A DNA stretch of 64,000 bases from Sulfuriferula nivalis (GTDB lineage Bacteria; Pseudomonadota; Gammaproteobacteria; Burkholderiales; Sulfuriferulaceae): positions 2,170,001-2,234,000 of the forward strand of contig NZ_AP021881.1 of assembly GCF_009937995.1 (NCBI RefSeq). Reading direction: 5' to 3'. Numbering within the stretch: position 1 is the first letter of the stretch; every line of letters begins with the position of its first letter. The notes below the pieces were generated by a model. It ran no database searches and had not been told where the DNA came from. It was given only the letters and a program-made list of their open reading frames with translations. Shown here in pieces: positions 37,127-45,819 of the stretch. The position numbers were made by a program, and so were the translations under genes.

Positions 37127-37515
37127 AACACTTCCCCTATCAACTTGAGTTAATCAATATCAACATAGTCTTTATTATTGATATATTAATTACACTCCAT
37201 GACAGGCAATTCTTATCTTATTGCATACATCGTAGCATACATCAATTGGTTTGCGAAATATTAGAATCACGACATGATTGCCAAATCAAACCTATATAAG
37301 AAAGTGACGGCGCATCAGACAGAATGCATCGTGCAAGAACATAAGGTATTGATGTGACAAAAATTTTGCGACAAGCAGAAGATGGCCTTACAATCGTGCA
37401 CGACCTTGCATTTGCGCAGTGAATCAGACCAGCTAAAAAATTGGCATTAGCAATCTGGATTTTAGTTGTAAGATTGCATTTGAACGGTGTACATATCAAA
37501 TCGAGCGCAAACCGC
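37127..37515. other. Intergenic region between the pga unit and the PGDYG-like gene
   Basis: About 390 bases, AT-rich, between divergently read genes. Contains the possible transposase remnant at 37354-37422 and otherwise no gene that I can support. It must hold the promoter for the pga unit (- strand) and for the 37516 gene. Confidence 0.5.
37354..37422 (+). pseudogene. Possible IS3-family OrfA remnant
   Basis: GTG at 37354 to TGA at 37420-37422 encodes MTKILRQAEDGLTIVHDLAF and two further residues. The ILRQAEDG...DL pattern resembles the N-terminus of IS3 OrfA transposases (consensus about VAILRQAEAGVPVADLCR). Only about 20 codons remain and no inverted repeats are seen, so this is a weak call. 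Confidence 0.3.
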
Positions 37516-37962
37516 ATGGAAATAAACAAAGAAAAACGAATTCATGATATGGATTTATCATTGGATCCCATGGCGAAGAAATATGAAAAAATTTCAACAG
37601 TCCGAGTAACTTTTGCCGAGGACAATGGAATAATCAAAACCCTGGAAGGAAATGTGGCTTATGAAAAAGGCGATGCCATACTAACTGGCATCCACGATGA
37701 AAACTGGCCGGTAGAAAGACATATATTTGACTCCCAGTACGAACTCGCCAATTTCAGCATCGCCAATGAATATCGCAAAAGCCAAGGTGCTATTATCTAT
37801 GCAAAAAAAATAAAAAATACCTTCTGTATCAAAATACGCAACGGCACTTCAATCATAGAAGGCAAGCCTGGTGACTGGTTGGTTCAATACGCAATGAAGG
37901 ACTGGGGAATCATCGATGACGACATTTTCAAAAAAAGCTACCGTATCGTGAGTGATAGCTGA
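37516..37962 (+). CDS. PGDYG-domain-like protein
   Basis: About 148 residues, without signal peptide or membrane segment. The C-terminal GKPGDWLVQYAMKDWGII followed by a FKKSYRIV-type end resembles the PGDYG motif family of unknown function. The first part (TVRVTFAEDNGIIKTLEGNV and GDAILTG) is beta-rich. In-frame ATGs at 37516, 37549 and 37570 leave the start uncertain. I use 37516. Convergent with the TIR gene: the stops are two bases apart. Confidence 0.65.
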   Translation: MEINKEKRIHDMDLSLDPMAKKYEKISTVRVTFAEDNGIIKTLEGNVAYEKGDAILTGIHDENWPVERHIFDSQYELANFSIANEYRKSQGAIIYAKKIKNTFCIKIRNGTSIIEGKPGDWLVQYAMKDWGIIDDDIFKKSYRIVSDS

Positions 37963-37963
37963 T

Positions 37964-38647
37964 TTACGTTTTTTTCAACATGATGGTATCGATAAAGTGA
38001 CCCAGTATTTTTATATATTTGTGCATTACTAATTCAATATCATGCATGCCCGAATGTTTATAAAATACAACGTAAATAAACCCAACGATAATCGCAATAA
38101 AAATCCCCATTTTAATCAAGTCAAATATCAACCCGACCAGATGCCGCAGTTCATGGAATAGACCAGACTTGACCTTGGTAGCGGTATATTTTGGTGGTGT
38201 TAATGCAGCATTGTACTTTTCCTCCGGCTTTGACGCATCTGCCTGACCTGTATTAACCAGTGCCAGAATGGAAGCAGCAAGCTGATCCATCTTGATATCC
38301 ATAGGTGGTTGCCAGGCATCAATCCAGTGCGAAGATGAAATAAAAAGCTCTAATCCTTTTGATGGTGCAACATTACGCACCCGCACCGGAAACACCGGTT
38401 TTAACTTACTGACAGCACGCTCAATTTCTTTGCGCACAAAAATAGACTGATTTGCGCTTTCCGACAGCAACAACACGGTCGCAACACAGTTTTCGATACC
38501 AAGTATAATTTCTTCACCATAATCCTTGCCAGGATCAATATCACGAGGCGCAATCCAGCAACTGAGTCCACGCCTTTCAAGCTGCGCACAAACTTCATCA
38601 GCTAACGGTTTATCTGCAGAGGAATGGCTAATAAATACTTGTTTCAA
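37964..38647 (-). CDS. TIR-domain protein with C-terminal membrane helix
   Basis: 227 residues. Residues 1-125 form a TIR domain: KQVFISHSSADK (beta-A, box 1), CWIAPRDIDPGKDYGEEII (residues 30-48), VATVLLLSESANQS and a KEIERAVS helix. Glu45 or Glu46 stands where catalytic TIRs keep the NADase glutamate. After a charged linker a single membrane helix (about 176-196) and a 30-residue tail follow. Bacterial TIR proteins act as NAD-degrading effectors in defence, but can also be adaptors. No Thoeris, CBASS or Avs partner is adjacent. Confidence 0.8.
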   Translation of the reverse strand: MKQVFISHSSADKPLADEVCAQLERRGLSCWIAPRDIDPGKDYGEEIILGIENCVATVLLLSESANQSIFVRKEIERAVSKLKPVFPVRVRNVAPSKGLELFISSSHWIDAWQPPMDIKMDQLAASILALVNTGQADASKPEEKYNAALTPPKYTATKVKSGLFHELRHLVGLIFDLIKMGIFIAIIVGFIYVVFYKHSGMHDIELVMHKYIKILGHFIDTIMLKKT

Positions 38648-38773
38648 AATAATTTACCCACTATTAATTTATACGCCTCAAAATACCACCAAGGATGTAT
38701 ACAACAATAATCGAATCATATCTCGTTGTAGTGCAGGTTGTATATACCAACTACATTCCATCATTTTTTAGTT

Positions 38774-39628
38774 TTATTCCAGCAAATTAACCTGCACATT
38801 GATTTTCATCGTAGTCGTTACCGCACCTAAACCAACAAAACTACCTGAAACAGGTGGCACGGTTTCTGAGTCCCTTGCGACGGCTACGGCAATATGTTGA
38901 CTGCCGGTAACTACACCTGATGTTGGATCAAAGCCTTTCCAGCCTGTGCCTGGCAAATAGACTTCTGCCCAGGCATGGGTAGTGGCGTTACCAGCTTCTG
39001 TAGCCGGGGCGTGTAAATACCCGCTGACAAAACGGCTGGCCAAACCCAGATAACGACAAGCCTCGATGAAGAGTGTCGCATAATCTCGGCAGGATCCGCC
39101 ACGCTGACTCAGTGTCTTTGAGGGTGACTGCACACCAGCTTCTTCTCGTGTCCGATATTGAAACTGGGTACTGATACTCTGATTTAATTTAACCAGCAAG
39201 GCGAAGGTTTCCAGACCAGTCAAACTCAGTTGTTGCAGCCAGTTATTTACCGCCTGCCTATCCTCGACAAAAATGGACTGCTGAAAAGCGAACAGATCAT
39301 CTTGCTCATTTTCCGCATATTTGAAGGGAAACCTCACTGCATAATCTTCCAGTAAGAAATCAAAAGGCGCCTGGCCATAGTGCTGAATAATGACTTCACT
39401 GGCAATAATCAGCTTACTCGTGCGACCAAGAAAATTCACCACTGCTAACGAGTTATCAAATACATCTCGCTGCCATTTGATGGTATAGACTGGCGTAATG
39501 TCCAGTTTAGAAGCTTCAATCCTGACATCGTGCCCCTCACGAGGACGCAGCAACAACCGATGTGGATTAAGCGCCACTTCGGTCGAAAAAACATATTCGG
39601 TCAAATGTCTGATTCGTATTCTTTGCAT
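38774..39628 (-). CDS. Transglutaminase-like cysteine protease-fold protein (first)
   Basis: 284 residues: N-terminal bacterial transglutaminase-like beta domain (IRHLTEYVFSTEVALNPHRL), then the catalytic core with Cys180 in RGGSCRDYATLF, His218 in THAWAEVYLPG and Asp234 in GFDPTSG, so the triad is intact. These proteins act as cytoplasmic or periplasmic peptidases. No signal peptide is visible. It follows 39634 by five bases and is probably co-transcribed. Confidence 0.9.
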   Translation of the reverse strand: MQRIRIRHLTEYVFSTEVALNPHRLLLRPREGHDVRIEASKLDITPVYTIKWQRDVFDNSLAVVNFLGRTSKLIIASEVIIQHYGQAPFDFLLEDYAVRFPFKYAENEQDDLFAFQQSIFVEDRQAVNNWLQQLSLTGLETFALLVKLNQSISTQFQYRTREEAGVQSPSKTLSQRGGSCRDYATLFIEACRYLGLASRFVSGYLHAPATEAGNATTHAWAEVYLPGTGWKGFDPTSGVVTGSQHIAVAVARDSETVPPVSGSFVGLGAVTTTMKINVQVNLLE

Positions 39629-39633
39629 AGCTT

Positions 39634-40464
39634 TTAATCCGGCGCTGTTGCCAGCATCTCAACATGAACTGCCATTTTACGAGGATACAGAGCAGGGCCA
39701 AACTGATTAAATATAGCCACATCCGCCGCATCACGCCCATAAGCCACCGTCACACGCCCACCTTTAGGGCAGGGCTGAGTTGCATCAAACGTGTACCAGC
39801 GGCCACCCACATAGGCCTCAAACCAGGCATGAAAATCCATAGGCTCAAGTTGATACAAGTATCCCACTACCATACGCGCCGGGATGCATAGCCCACGACA
39901 GAGTGATATACCCAAATGCGCCAAGTCACGACACACACCTTCACGTTGCTGATTGACCTCTACTGCGGATTGCTGAAACAGTGTGGAATTGGAATTAAAA
40001 CGAATATGTTCACGCACCCAGGCTTCTATAGCTGCTACCTGATCATAGCCTGGCGTCAGACCCATCACGATTTCCTGACCAAGCTCAATAAATCGATCCG
40101 ACTCACAATAACGTGAAGGCAAAAGATAGGTGAGCACCTCATCAGGCAGATTTTGCACATCGTCGAATGGCGCACCAGAACCTACGCTGATAGTGTCGGC
40201 AGTAAAAATATCGGCAGAAGTACGAATGGAAAATTCACCAGGTGGCGCAACCAGCCGCTGGCAAAGATTGCCATAGTTATCGGTATATTCAACCGCCAGC
40301 ACACTAGGCTTCAATGTATAAGATTCACGCGCCACCCATTGCTGTGCGCCACTACGAGGGCGCAACATGAGGATGAACGGCGTATCGACGCTCACGTCAA
40401 AAGTGATATCACATCCGGTACGGAGCCACACAACAGCATTCCTCTTCAACGCCCAGCAATCCAT
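39634..40464 (-). CDS. Transglutaminase-like cysteine protease-fold protein (second)
   Basis: 276 residues with the same core as its neighbour: Cys178 in [11 protein letters not shown], His212 in [13 protein letters not shown], Asp227 in YTFDATQP. The N-terminal domain differs ([20 protein letters not shown]). The start may be later than the ATG at 40464 because family members usually begin near LRTGCDI. The pair of unlike transglutaminase genes is common in proteobacteria. Substrates are unknown. Confidence 0.88.
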   Translation of the reverse strand: MDCWALKRNAVVWLRTGCDITFDVSVDTPFILMLRPRSGAQQWVARESYTLKPSVLAVEYTDNYGNLCQRLVAPPGEFSIRTSADIFTADTISVGSGAPFDDVQNLPDEVLTYLLPSRYCESDRFIELGQEIVMGLTPGYDQVAAIEAWVREHIRFNSNSTLFQQSAVEVNQQREGVCRDLAHLGISLCRGLCIPARMVVGYLYQLEPMDFHAWFEAYVGGRWYTFDATQPCPKGGRVTVAYGRDAADVAIFNQFGPALYPRKMAVHVEMLATAPD

Positions 40465-40612
40465 GAACTATGTAGCTGGGATCCAACCTGATGTTACTAT
40501 TTCACGCTAAACCACTGCGCGATACATACTAAAAGATGTGTAGATATCTTGAGCTACTCCCATTATAGTGTAGTTAGGTCACGACCATACAATTCATGCA
40601 GAAAGACAGTAT

Positions 40613-40870
40613 ATGAACAAAATTAAATGGATAGCCTTGTTACCTGTATTGCTGTTATGGGGATGTAACAGCCAGTTAACCCTGGAAAACTACAATAAAA
40701 TTAGTGTAGGCATGAGCTTTGACGAAGTCACCAAACTAATAGGCAAGCCTGAAAAATGTGATGATCTGATGGGTATCCGCACTTGCCATTGGGGTGACGA
40801 TAAAGGTGGCATCAACGTCAATTTTGCGGGAGATAAGGCAATGATATTCTCGGCAGAAAATCTGCATTAA
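40613..40870 (+). CDS. Small DUF3862/SmpA-like lipoprotein
   Basis: 85 residues with a lipobox (LLWGC, Cys18) and an SmpA/OmlA-like fold: LENYNKISVGMSFDEVTKLI, GKPEKC and HWGDDKGGINVNFAGDKA, a DUF3862-type pattern. Expected on the periplasmic side of a membrane. Two cysteines (KCDD, RTCHW) could form a disulfide. Confidence 0.85.
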   Translation: MNKIKWIALLPVLLLWGCNSQLTLENYNKISVGMSFDEVTKLIGKPEKCDDLMGIRTCHWGDDKGGINVNFAGDKAMIFSAENLH

Positions 40871-40876
40871 GCTGTT

Positions 40877-41335
40877 TCACAGAAACCGATCCAGCCGCCT
40901 GCGGCTGGCATGATCCAGCTTCTCAATATCGTTAATTACAAACTGCAGTCCGTTACTGTCTGCTATTAGCAAACGGGTGTGCGTTAAACGCCTGATATCC
41001 TCTTCGCCTTTAAGCGTGAATTCAGTTTCGCCTTTATCGGTCATCACTGCCCACACGCTGGGCGTTGCATAACTGGAAACAGTATTAATACTCAGAATTT
41101 CGGGCATGAATTCACGTTGCGCCAGCAAGGTAGCAAGCGTCATTTGACTAGCATTGTCTAAGTGCGCAAGATCTTCTATCCACTGCAATTCATGACCTGC
41201 GCTGCTGACGATGGAAACCCCCTGTTCGGGCGCAGATAGCGGGAAAGCACGTACAGCGACAACATCGACATGCTGCTGCCCTTCACTATCGGTATAACAC
41301 CACTGCGCCTTGGCATTCTGTATAATATCAAGCAT
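40877..41335 (-). CDS. DUF1854 protein associated with cyanophycin synthesis
   Basis: 152 residues, no signal or membrane helix. The segment HELQWIEDLAHLDNASQMTL and the C-terminal NDIEKLDHASRRRLDRFL are DUF1854 hallmarks. DUF1854 genes are found next to cyanophycin synthetases and an ABC exporter-like gene in beta-proteobacteria, exactly as here. Its start overlaps the end of the ABC gene by 8 bases, so they are co-translated. Molecular role unknown. Confidence 0.85.
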   Translation of the reverse strand: MLDIIQNAKAQWCYTDSEGQQHVDVVAVRAFPLSAPEQGVSIVSSAGHELQWIEDLAHLDNASQMTLATLLAQREFMPEILSINTVSSYATPSVWAVMTDKGETEFTLKGEEDIRRLTHTRLLIADSNGLQFVINDIEKLDHASRRRLDRFL

Positions 41336-43589
41336 CCTCGTCCCCCTCTTCGGTATCTATCTGACGCGCTTGTGCTTCGTAGAGTTGCGTGTACATACCA
41401 TTACGCGCCAATAAATCATCGTGATTACCCACTTCAACGATATGCCCTTTGTCCATAACCACCAGTCGATTAGCATGGCGTAAAGTACTGAGTCGGTGAG
41501 CAACCGCGATAGTGGTACGCCCACGCACCAGATTTTCCAGCGCAGCCTGAATTTCACGCTCGGTAGTGGTATCAACCGATGAAGTCGCTTCATCGAGTAT
41601 CAGAATACGCGGATCAATCAGCAAGGCGCGCGCAATTGAAATACGCTGACGTTCGCCACCAGACAGCGCCTGCCCACGCTCACCAACGAGCGAATCATAA
41701 CCATGCGGCAAACGTAAAATAAAATCATGCGCATGCGCTGCACGTGCAGCAGCAACGATTTCGGCACGACTGGCACCCGGTTTGCCATAGGCGATATTTT
41801 CCGCAATGGTACCGAAAAACAGAAATGGCTCTTGCAACACCAGCCCGATATGACGACGATACTCGGCAACTGGTAGTGAACGTATATCCACTCCATCTAT
41901 CCATATCGCCCCTTCAGTCACATCATAGAAGCGGCACATCAAATTCACCAACGTACTTTTTCCTGAACCGCTATGCCCTACCAAGCCTATCATTTCACCT
42001 GGTGCGATAGTCAAATTCAGACCACGGATTACACTGCGATTGCCATAACGGAAACCTATGTTACGCAACTGTATCTCACCACGCACTGACGGCAAGTGCA
42101 CAGGTTGCACAGGCTCTGGTACGCTGGACACATTATCCAGAATATCAAAAATCCGCTTCGCCCCTGCTGCAGCTTTTTGCATAACCGAAACGATACGGCT
42201 CATCGAATCCAGACGCGCATAAAAACGACTGATATACGCCAGGAAAGCCGTCAACACACCGACAGTAATTTCATTATGCGACACCTGCCAGATACCAAAC
42301 GCCCACACTATCAACAAGCCGATTTCCGTGAGTAACGATACCGTAGGCGCAAACAGCGACCATACCGCGTTGACCTTGTCGTTAATCTGCAAATTGCGCT
42401 GATTCGCGTCGCGAAAACGCGCCATTTCCCGGTGTTCCTGCGCAAATGCCTTAACTACACGGATACCGGGGATAGTGTCGGTGAGCACATTGCTAATTTC
42501 CGCCCACACTCTGTCAGCCTTTTCAAAACCAAATTTCAGCTTGTCGCGCACTACATGGATCATCCAGATAATGAACGGTATCGGCAGCAAAGTAACCAAC
42601 GCCAGCCACGGATTGATAGACGCCAGTATCACTGCCGTCATTATTATCACCAGCACATCAGTGGCAAAATCGAGTAAATGCAACGATAAAAAGACAGAAA
42701 TACGGTCGGTCTCGCTACCCACGCGGGCGATTAAGTCGCCTGTACGCTTGCCACCAAAAAAAGCCAGTGACAAAGTATGCATATGCTCGTAAGTCGTCAA
42801 TCGCAAATCCATACATATACGTTCGCTTATCCGCGCCAGCAAGTAAGTTCGCCACCACCCCAGGCCCCAGGCCAGTACAGCGGCACCGAACAAGCCCATC
42901 AGATACAAGGTAACCAAATGCGTATCTATGGGCTTGCCATTCTGGAACGGTATTAACACATTATCCATTAGCGGCATGGTTAAATAGGGTGGCACCAGCG
43001 TCGCTGCTGTTGCGCCCAGCGTCAGCATGAAACTCAGTATCAGTTGCCATTGATAAGGCCGCGCAAAACGACCTAAACGCAGCAACGCCCAAGTAGAAGG
43101 TGCCGTTGTCGTAACTTGCTCACATATCGCACAATCAGTTTCACCTTCAGGCAATGGCGCAAGACAATTGGAACAGACAGCACCATCAGATTCGACCACA
43201 GGGGGATGTAATCGCGTCGCAAATATCTGTGTAAGTCGTTGTGCTGCGGAGTTATGCGCCAAGGTATAATGCCAGGTCGCCTGACGTCCCGACGTATCTT
43301 CCACATCGATACTTGCCACACCTGCATGATCACGTCTGTGCATGATGCTGTTAACTGAAATATCGACAACCTGCCAACTCGAATTTTGCCGTATATGGGT
43401 TGCCAGCAAGCGCTTATTAGTCAACACCAGCAATCCATCAACAAATTGTAATTGTGCGTTTAAGTCCAGATGCATCCAGGCGACGACCTGCTCATCAGAC
43501 GCAAGTTGCGTGCGAATTTCATCTGCCCATGCAGCGGGAAAGTCTTCAGTAAGGATAGAATTTGTCACAGAAATCGCAGAGACTGTCAT
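41328..43589 (-). CDS. Cyanophycin-associated ABC transporter (exporter-type half transporter)
   Basis: About 753 residues from ATG 43589. An unusual N-terminal 180-residue cytoplasmic part contains a PH-like segment and a rubredoxin-like Cys4 knuckle: Cys139, Cys142, Cys153, Cys156 (CSNC and CAIC). Six membrane helices of the ABC exporter type follow (about 190-480), then an ATPase with Walker A GHSGSGKST (about 536-544), signature LSGGERQRIS and Walker B ILILDEATSSVD. Probable substrate is unknown. The family is repeatedly found divergent from cyanophycin synthetase genes. An earlier ATG at 43670 would overlap the divergent promoter. Confidence 0.87.
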   Translation of the reverse strand: MTVSAISVTNSILTEDFPAAWADEIRTQLASDEQVVAWMHLDLNAQLQFVDGLLVLTNKRLLATHIRQNSSWQVVDISVNSIMHRRDHAGVASIDVEDTSGRQATWHYTLAHNSAAQRLTQIFATRLHPPVVESDGAVCSNCLAPLPEGETDCAICEQVTTTAPSTWALLRLGRFARPYQWQLILSFMLTLGATAATLVPPYLTMPLMDNVLIPFQNGKPIDTHLVTLYLMGLFGAAVLAWGLGWWRTYLLARISERICMDLRLTTYEHMHTLSLAFFGGKRTGDLIARVGSETDRISVFLSLHLLDFATDVLVIIMTAVILASINPWLALVTLLPIPFIIWMIHVVRDKLKFGFEKADRVWAEISNVLTDTIPGIRVVKAFAQEHREMARFRDANQRNLQINDKVNAVWSLFAPTVSLLTEIGLLIVWAFGIWQVSHNEITVGVLTAFLAYISRFYARLDSMSRIVSVMQKAAAGAKRIFDILDNVSSVPEPVQPVHLPSVRGEIQLRNIGFRYGNRSVIRGLNLTIAPGEMIGLVGHSGSGKSTLVNLMCRFYDVTEGAIWIDGVDIRSLPVAEYRRHIGLVLQEPFLFFGTIAENIAYGKPGASRAEIVAAARAAHAHDFILRLPHGYDSLVGERGQALSGGERQRISIARALLIDPRILILDEATSSVDTTTEREIQAALENLVRGRTTIAVAHRLSTLRHANRLVVMDKGHIVEVGNHDDLLARNGMYTQLYEAQARQIDTEEGDEDA

Positions 43590-43673
43590 AAAGTTGTAAG
43601 TTGACGTAAACGTAAATTCTACTGGTGCGTTAAGTAACAGTACAGCATTATTAAATGAACCATACCGCACAAA

Positions 43674-45812
43674 ATGATGATAACTCCTAAACGTGACATG
43701 ACGTTCTTGCGCACCATGTCGTTACAAGGTCCTAACATTTGGACATACCGCCCCGTGCTTGAAGTCTGGGTGGATATAGGCGATCTCGAAGATTCGCCAT
43801 CTAACACTATACCCGGCTTTACCGAGCGCTTAATCGCCTGGTTACCCAGCCTGATAGAACATCGCTGCAGCATCGGTGAACGCGGTGGTTTTATCCAACG
43901 ACTACGCGATGGCACATGGCCTGCCCATATCCTTGAGCATATTACGCTGGAACTGCAAAATCTGGCAGGCATGCCTGGCGGCTTTGGTAAAGCTCGTGAA
44001 ATGGATCAACGTGGCGTGTACAAAGTGGTCGTCCGCGCATGGCATGAAGATGTCACTCGCGCCAGCCTGCACCACGCGCGTGAACTGGTGTTAGCAGCAA
44101 TGGATGACCGTCCGTTCGACGTCGCGGCAGCCATTGAAGATTTACGTGATTTAGCCGAAGCCAAGCTGCTCGGCCCTTCTACCAACAGTATCGTTGAAGC
44201 CGCTGACGACCGCAACATTCCCGCTATCCGTCTTAATACAGGCAATTTGGTACAGCTCGGCTACGGTGCCGCGCAACGCCGTATCTGGACAGCAGAAACA
44301 GGGCAAACCAGTGCGATAGCTGAGTCTATCTCGCAAGATAAAACTCTGACCAAGCGCCTGCTTAAAGACGCCGGCATTCCCATCCCGGAAGGGATAGACG
44401 TCAACAGCGCAGCCGAAGCATGGGAAGCTGCCGAAGATATAGGTTTACCTGTTGTCGTCAAGCCATGCAGTGGTAACCACGGTCGCGCGGTATTTACTAA
44501 CCTCACCCTGCAATCAGAAATTGAATCTGCCTATCAGGTCGCATATGAAGAAGACTGTGGCGTCATAGTCGAGCGTTTTATCCAGGGACAAGAACACCGT
44601 CTACTCGTCATCGGCGGCAAGCTCGTTGCTGCCGCCCGCGGTGAAATCGCCAGTGTCACCGGCGATGGCATCCACACGATTAATCAATTAATTGAACTGC
44701 AATTAAACAGCGACATCCGCCGTGGCACGACTGAAGAACATCCGCTCAACCTTATTCGTATTGATAGCGCAGCCAAAATAGAACTGGCACGCCAAGGTTT
44801 AACAGCAGACAACATTCCCGCTGTGGGCGATAACGTGATTATCCAGCGCATCGGCAACGTCGCGTTTGACTGCACTGATGAAGTCCATCCCAGCACTGCT
44901 GCTATCGTCGGGCTGGCCGCAAAAGTAATTGGTCTGGATATTGCAGGTATCGATTTAGTCGTCGAAGACATTAGTCGCCCACTTGCCGAGCAGGGTGGCG
45001 CGATTGTGGAAGTCAATGCCGGACCCGGCTTGCTCATGCATCTCAAACCAGCCGCAGGCAAGCCGCGTCCAGTTGGACAGGCCATCGTTAATCAACTATT
45101 TCCTGTACAACAAGATGGCCGTATCCCTGTAGTTGCAGTAGCGGGTAAATCCGACACGACCGCAGTAGCACAATTGCTCGCGCATATCGTTTGCCTGAAC
45201 AACATCCATGTAGGACTAGCCAGTCAAGCTGGTTTATTTCTGGGACGACGTAAAGTGTTGCCTGACAATCGGGCTAACTGGCATGAGGCGCGTAAATTAT
45301 TACTCAATCCTGCTATAGAAACGGCGATTATTGAAACACCTGCGCGAGTACTGTTAAGCGAAGGCCTGCCCTATGATCGCTGCCAGATCGCCATATTAAC
45401 CGGCATAGATCAGAACGAAGATTTGAGTGAGTTTGCTATTAGCACCGATGAAAAACGCTACAACACTTATCGCACTTTTGTAGACGTGGTATTGCCCTCG
45501 GGTGCCGCAATCCTTAACGCAGCTGATGCGCAATTAGTTGAGATGGCCGAGCTGTGTGATGGGGCTGTCATCTTTTATGCTGAAGATAACCTTTGCCATG
45601 CGCTCAGCCACCATCGTGCAGCACAAGGTAGCATTGTTACTATTATCGATGGCAGCATCCATTTGCAACAAGGTGATGGCGATATTGATTTTGGCAGCGT
45701 TACCCAATTCAGCCACATCCCCACACCGGTCTTACTCGCCAGCCTCGCAGCAGCGTGGGCACTGAACATTGATCTAGAACTCATCCGTGCAGGCTTGCAC
45801 GCTTATCCTTAG
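43674..45812 (+). CDS. Cyanophycin synthetase-like protein with degenerate ligase P-loop (first paralogue)
   Basis: 712 residues, shorter than its neighbour by about 140 at the C-terminus. The N-terminal domain (MSLQGPNIWTYRPVLEVWVD) and ATP-grasp domain (KPCSGNHGRAVFTNLT, VIVERFIQGQEHRLLVIGGK, IVEVNAGPGLLMHLKP) are intact. The Mur-ligase domain begins VAVAGKSDTTAVA (about residues 487-499), where the GTNGKTT P-loop has lost its invariant lysine, and the catalytic region is abbreviated. Start at 43674 or 43698. The pair is probably transcribed together because the second gene's start lies 8 bases after this stop. Confidence 0.85.
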   Translation: MMITPKRDMTFLRTMSLQGPNIWTYRPVLEVWVDIGDLEDSPSNTIPGFTERLIAWLPSLIEHRCSIGERGGFIQRLRDGTWPAHILEHITLELQNLAGMPGGFGKAREMDQRGVYKVVVRAWHEDVTRASLHHARELVLAAMDDRPFDVAAAIEDLRDLAEAKLLGPSTNSIVEAADDRNIPAIRLNTGNLVQLGYGAAQRRIWTAETGQTSAIAESISQDKTLTKRLLKDAGIPIPEGIDVNSAAEAWEAAEDIGLPVVVKPCSGNHGRAVFTNLTLQSEIESAYQVAYEEDCGVIVERFIQGQEHRLLVIGGKLVAAARGEIASVTGDGIHTINQLIELQLNSDIRRGTTEEHPLNLIRIDSAAKIELARQGLTADNIPAVGDNVIIQRIGNVAFDCTDEVHPSTAAIVGLAAKVIGLDIAGIDLVVEDISRPLAEQGGAIVEVNAGPGLLMHLKPAAGKPRPVGQAIVNQLFPVQQDGRIPVVAVAGKSDTTAVAQLLAHIVCLNNIHVGLASQAGLFLGRRKVLPDNRANWHEARKLLLNPAIETAIIETPARVLLSEGLPYDRCQIAILTGIDQNEDLSEFAISTDEKRYNTYRTFVDVVLPSGAAILNAADAQLVEMAELCDGAVIFYAEDNLCHALSHHRAAQGSIVTIIDGSIHLQQGDGDIDFGSVTQFSHIPTPVLLASLAAAWALNIDLELIRAGLHAYP

Positions 45813-45819
45813 GCAGAAC

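Noticed and set aside
37242-37529. 95-codon ORF on the - strand upstream of the pga unit
   Set aside because: Lies across the promoter region and the start of the 37516 gene, has no ribosome-binding site and no familiar motif.
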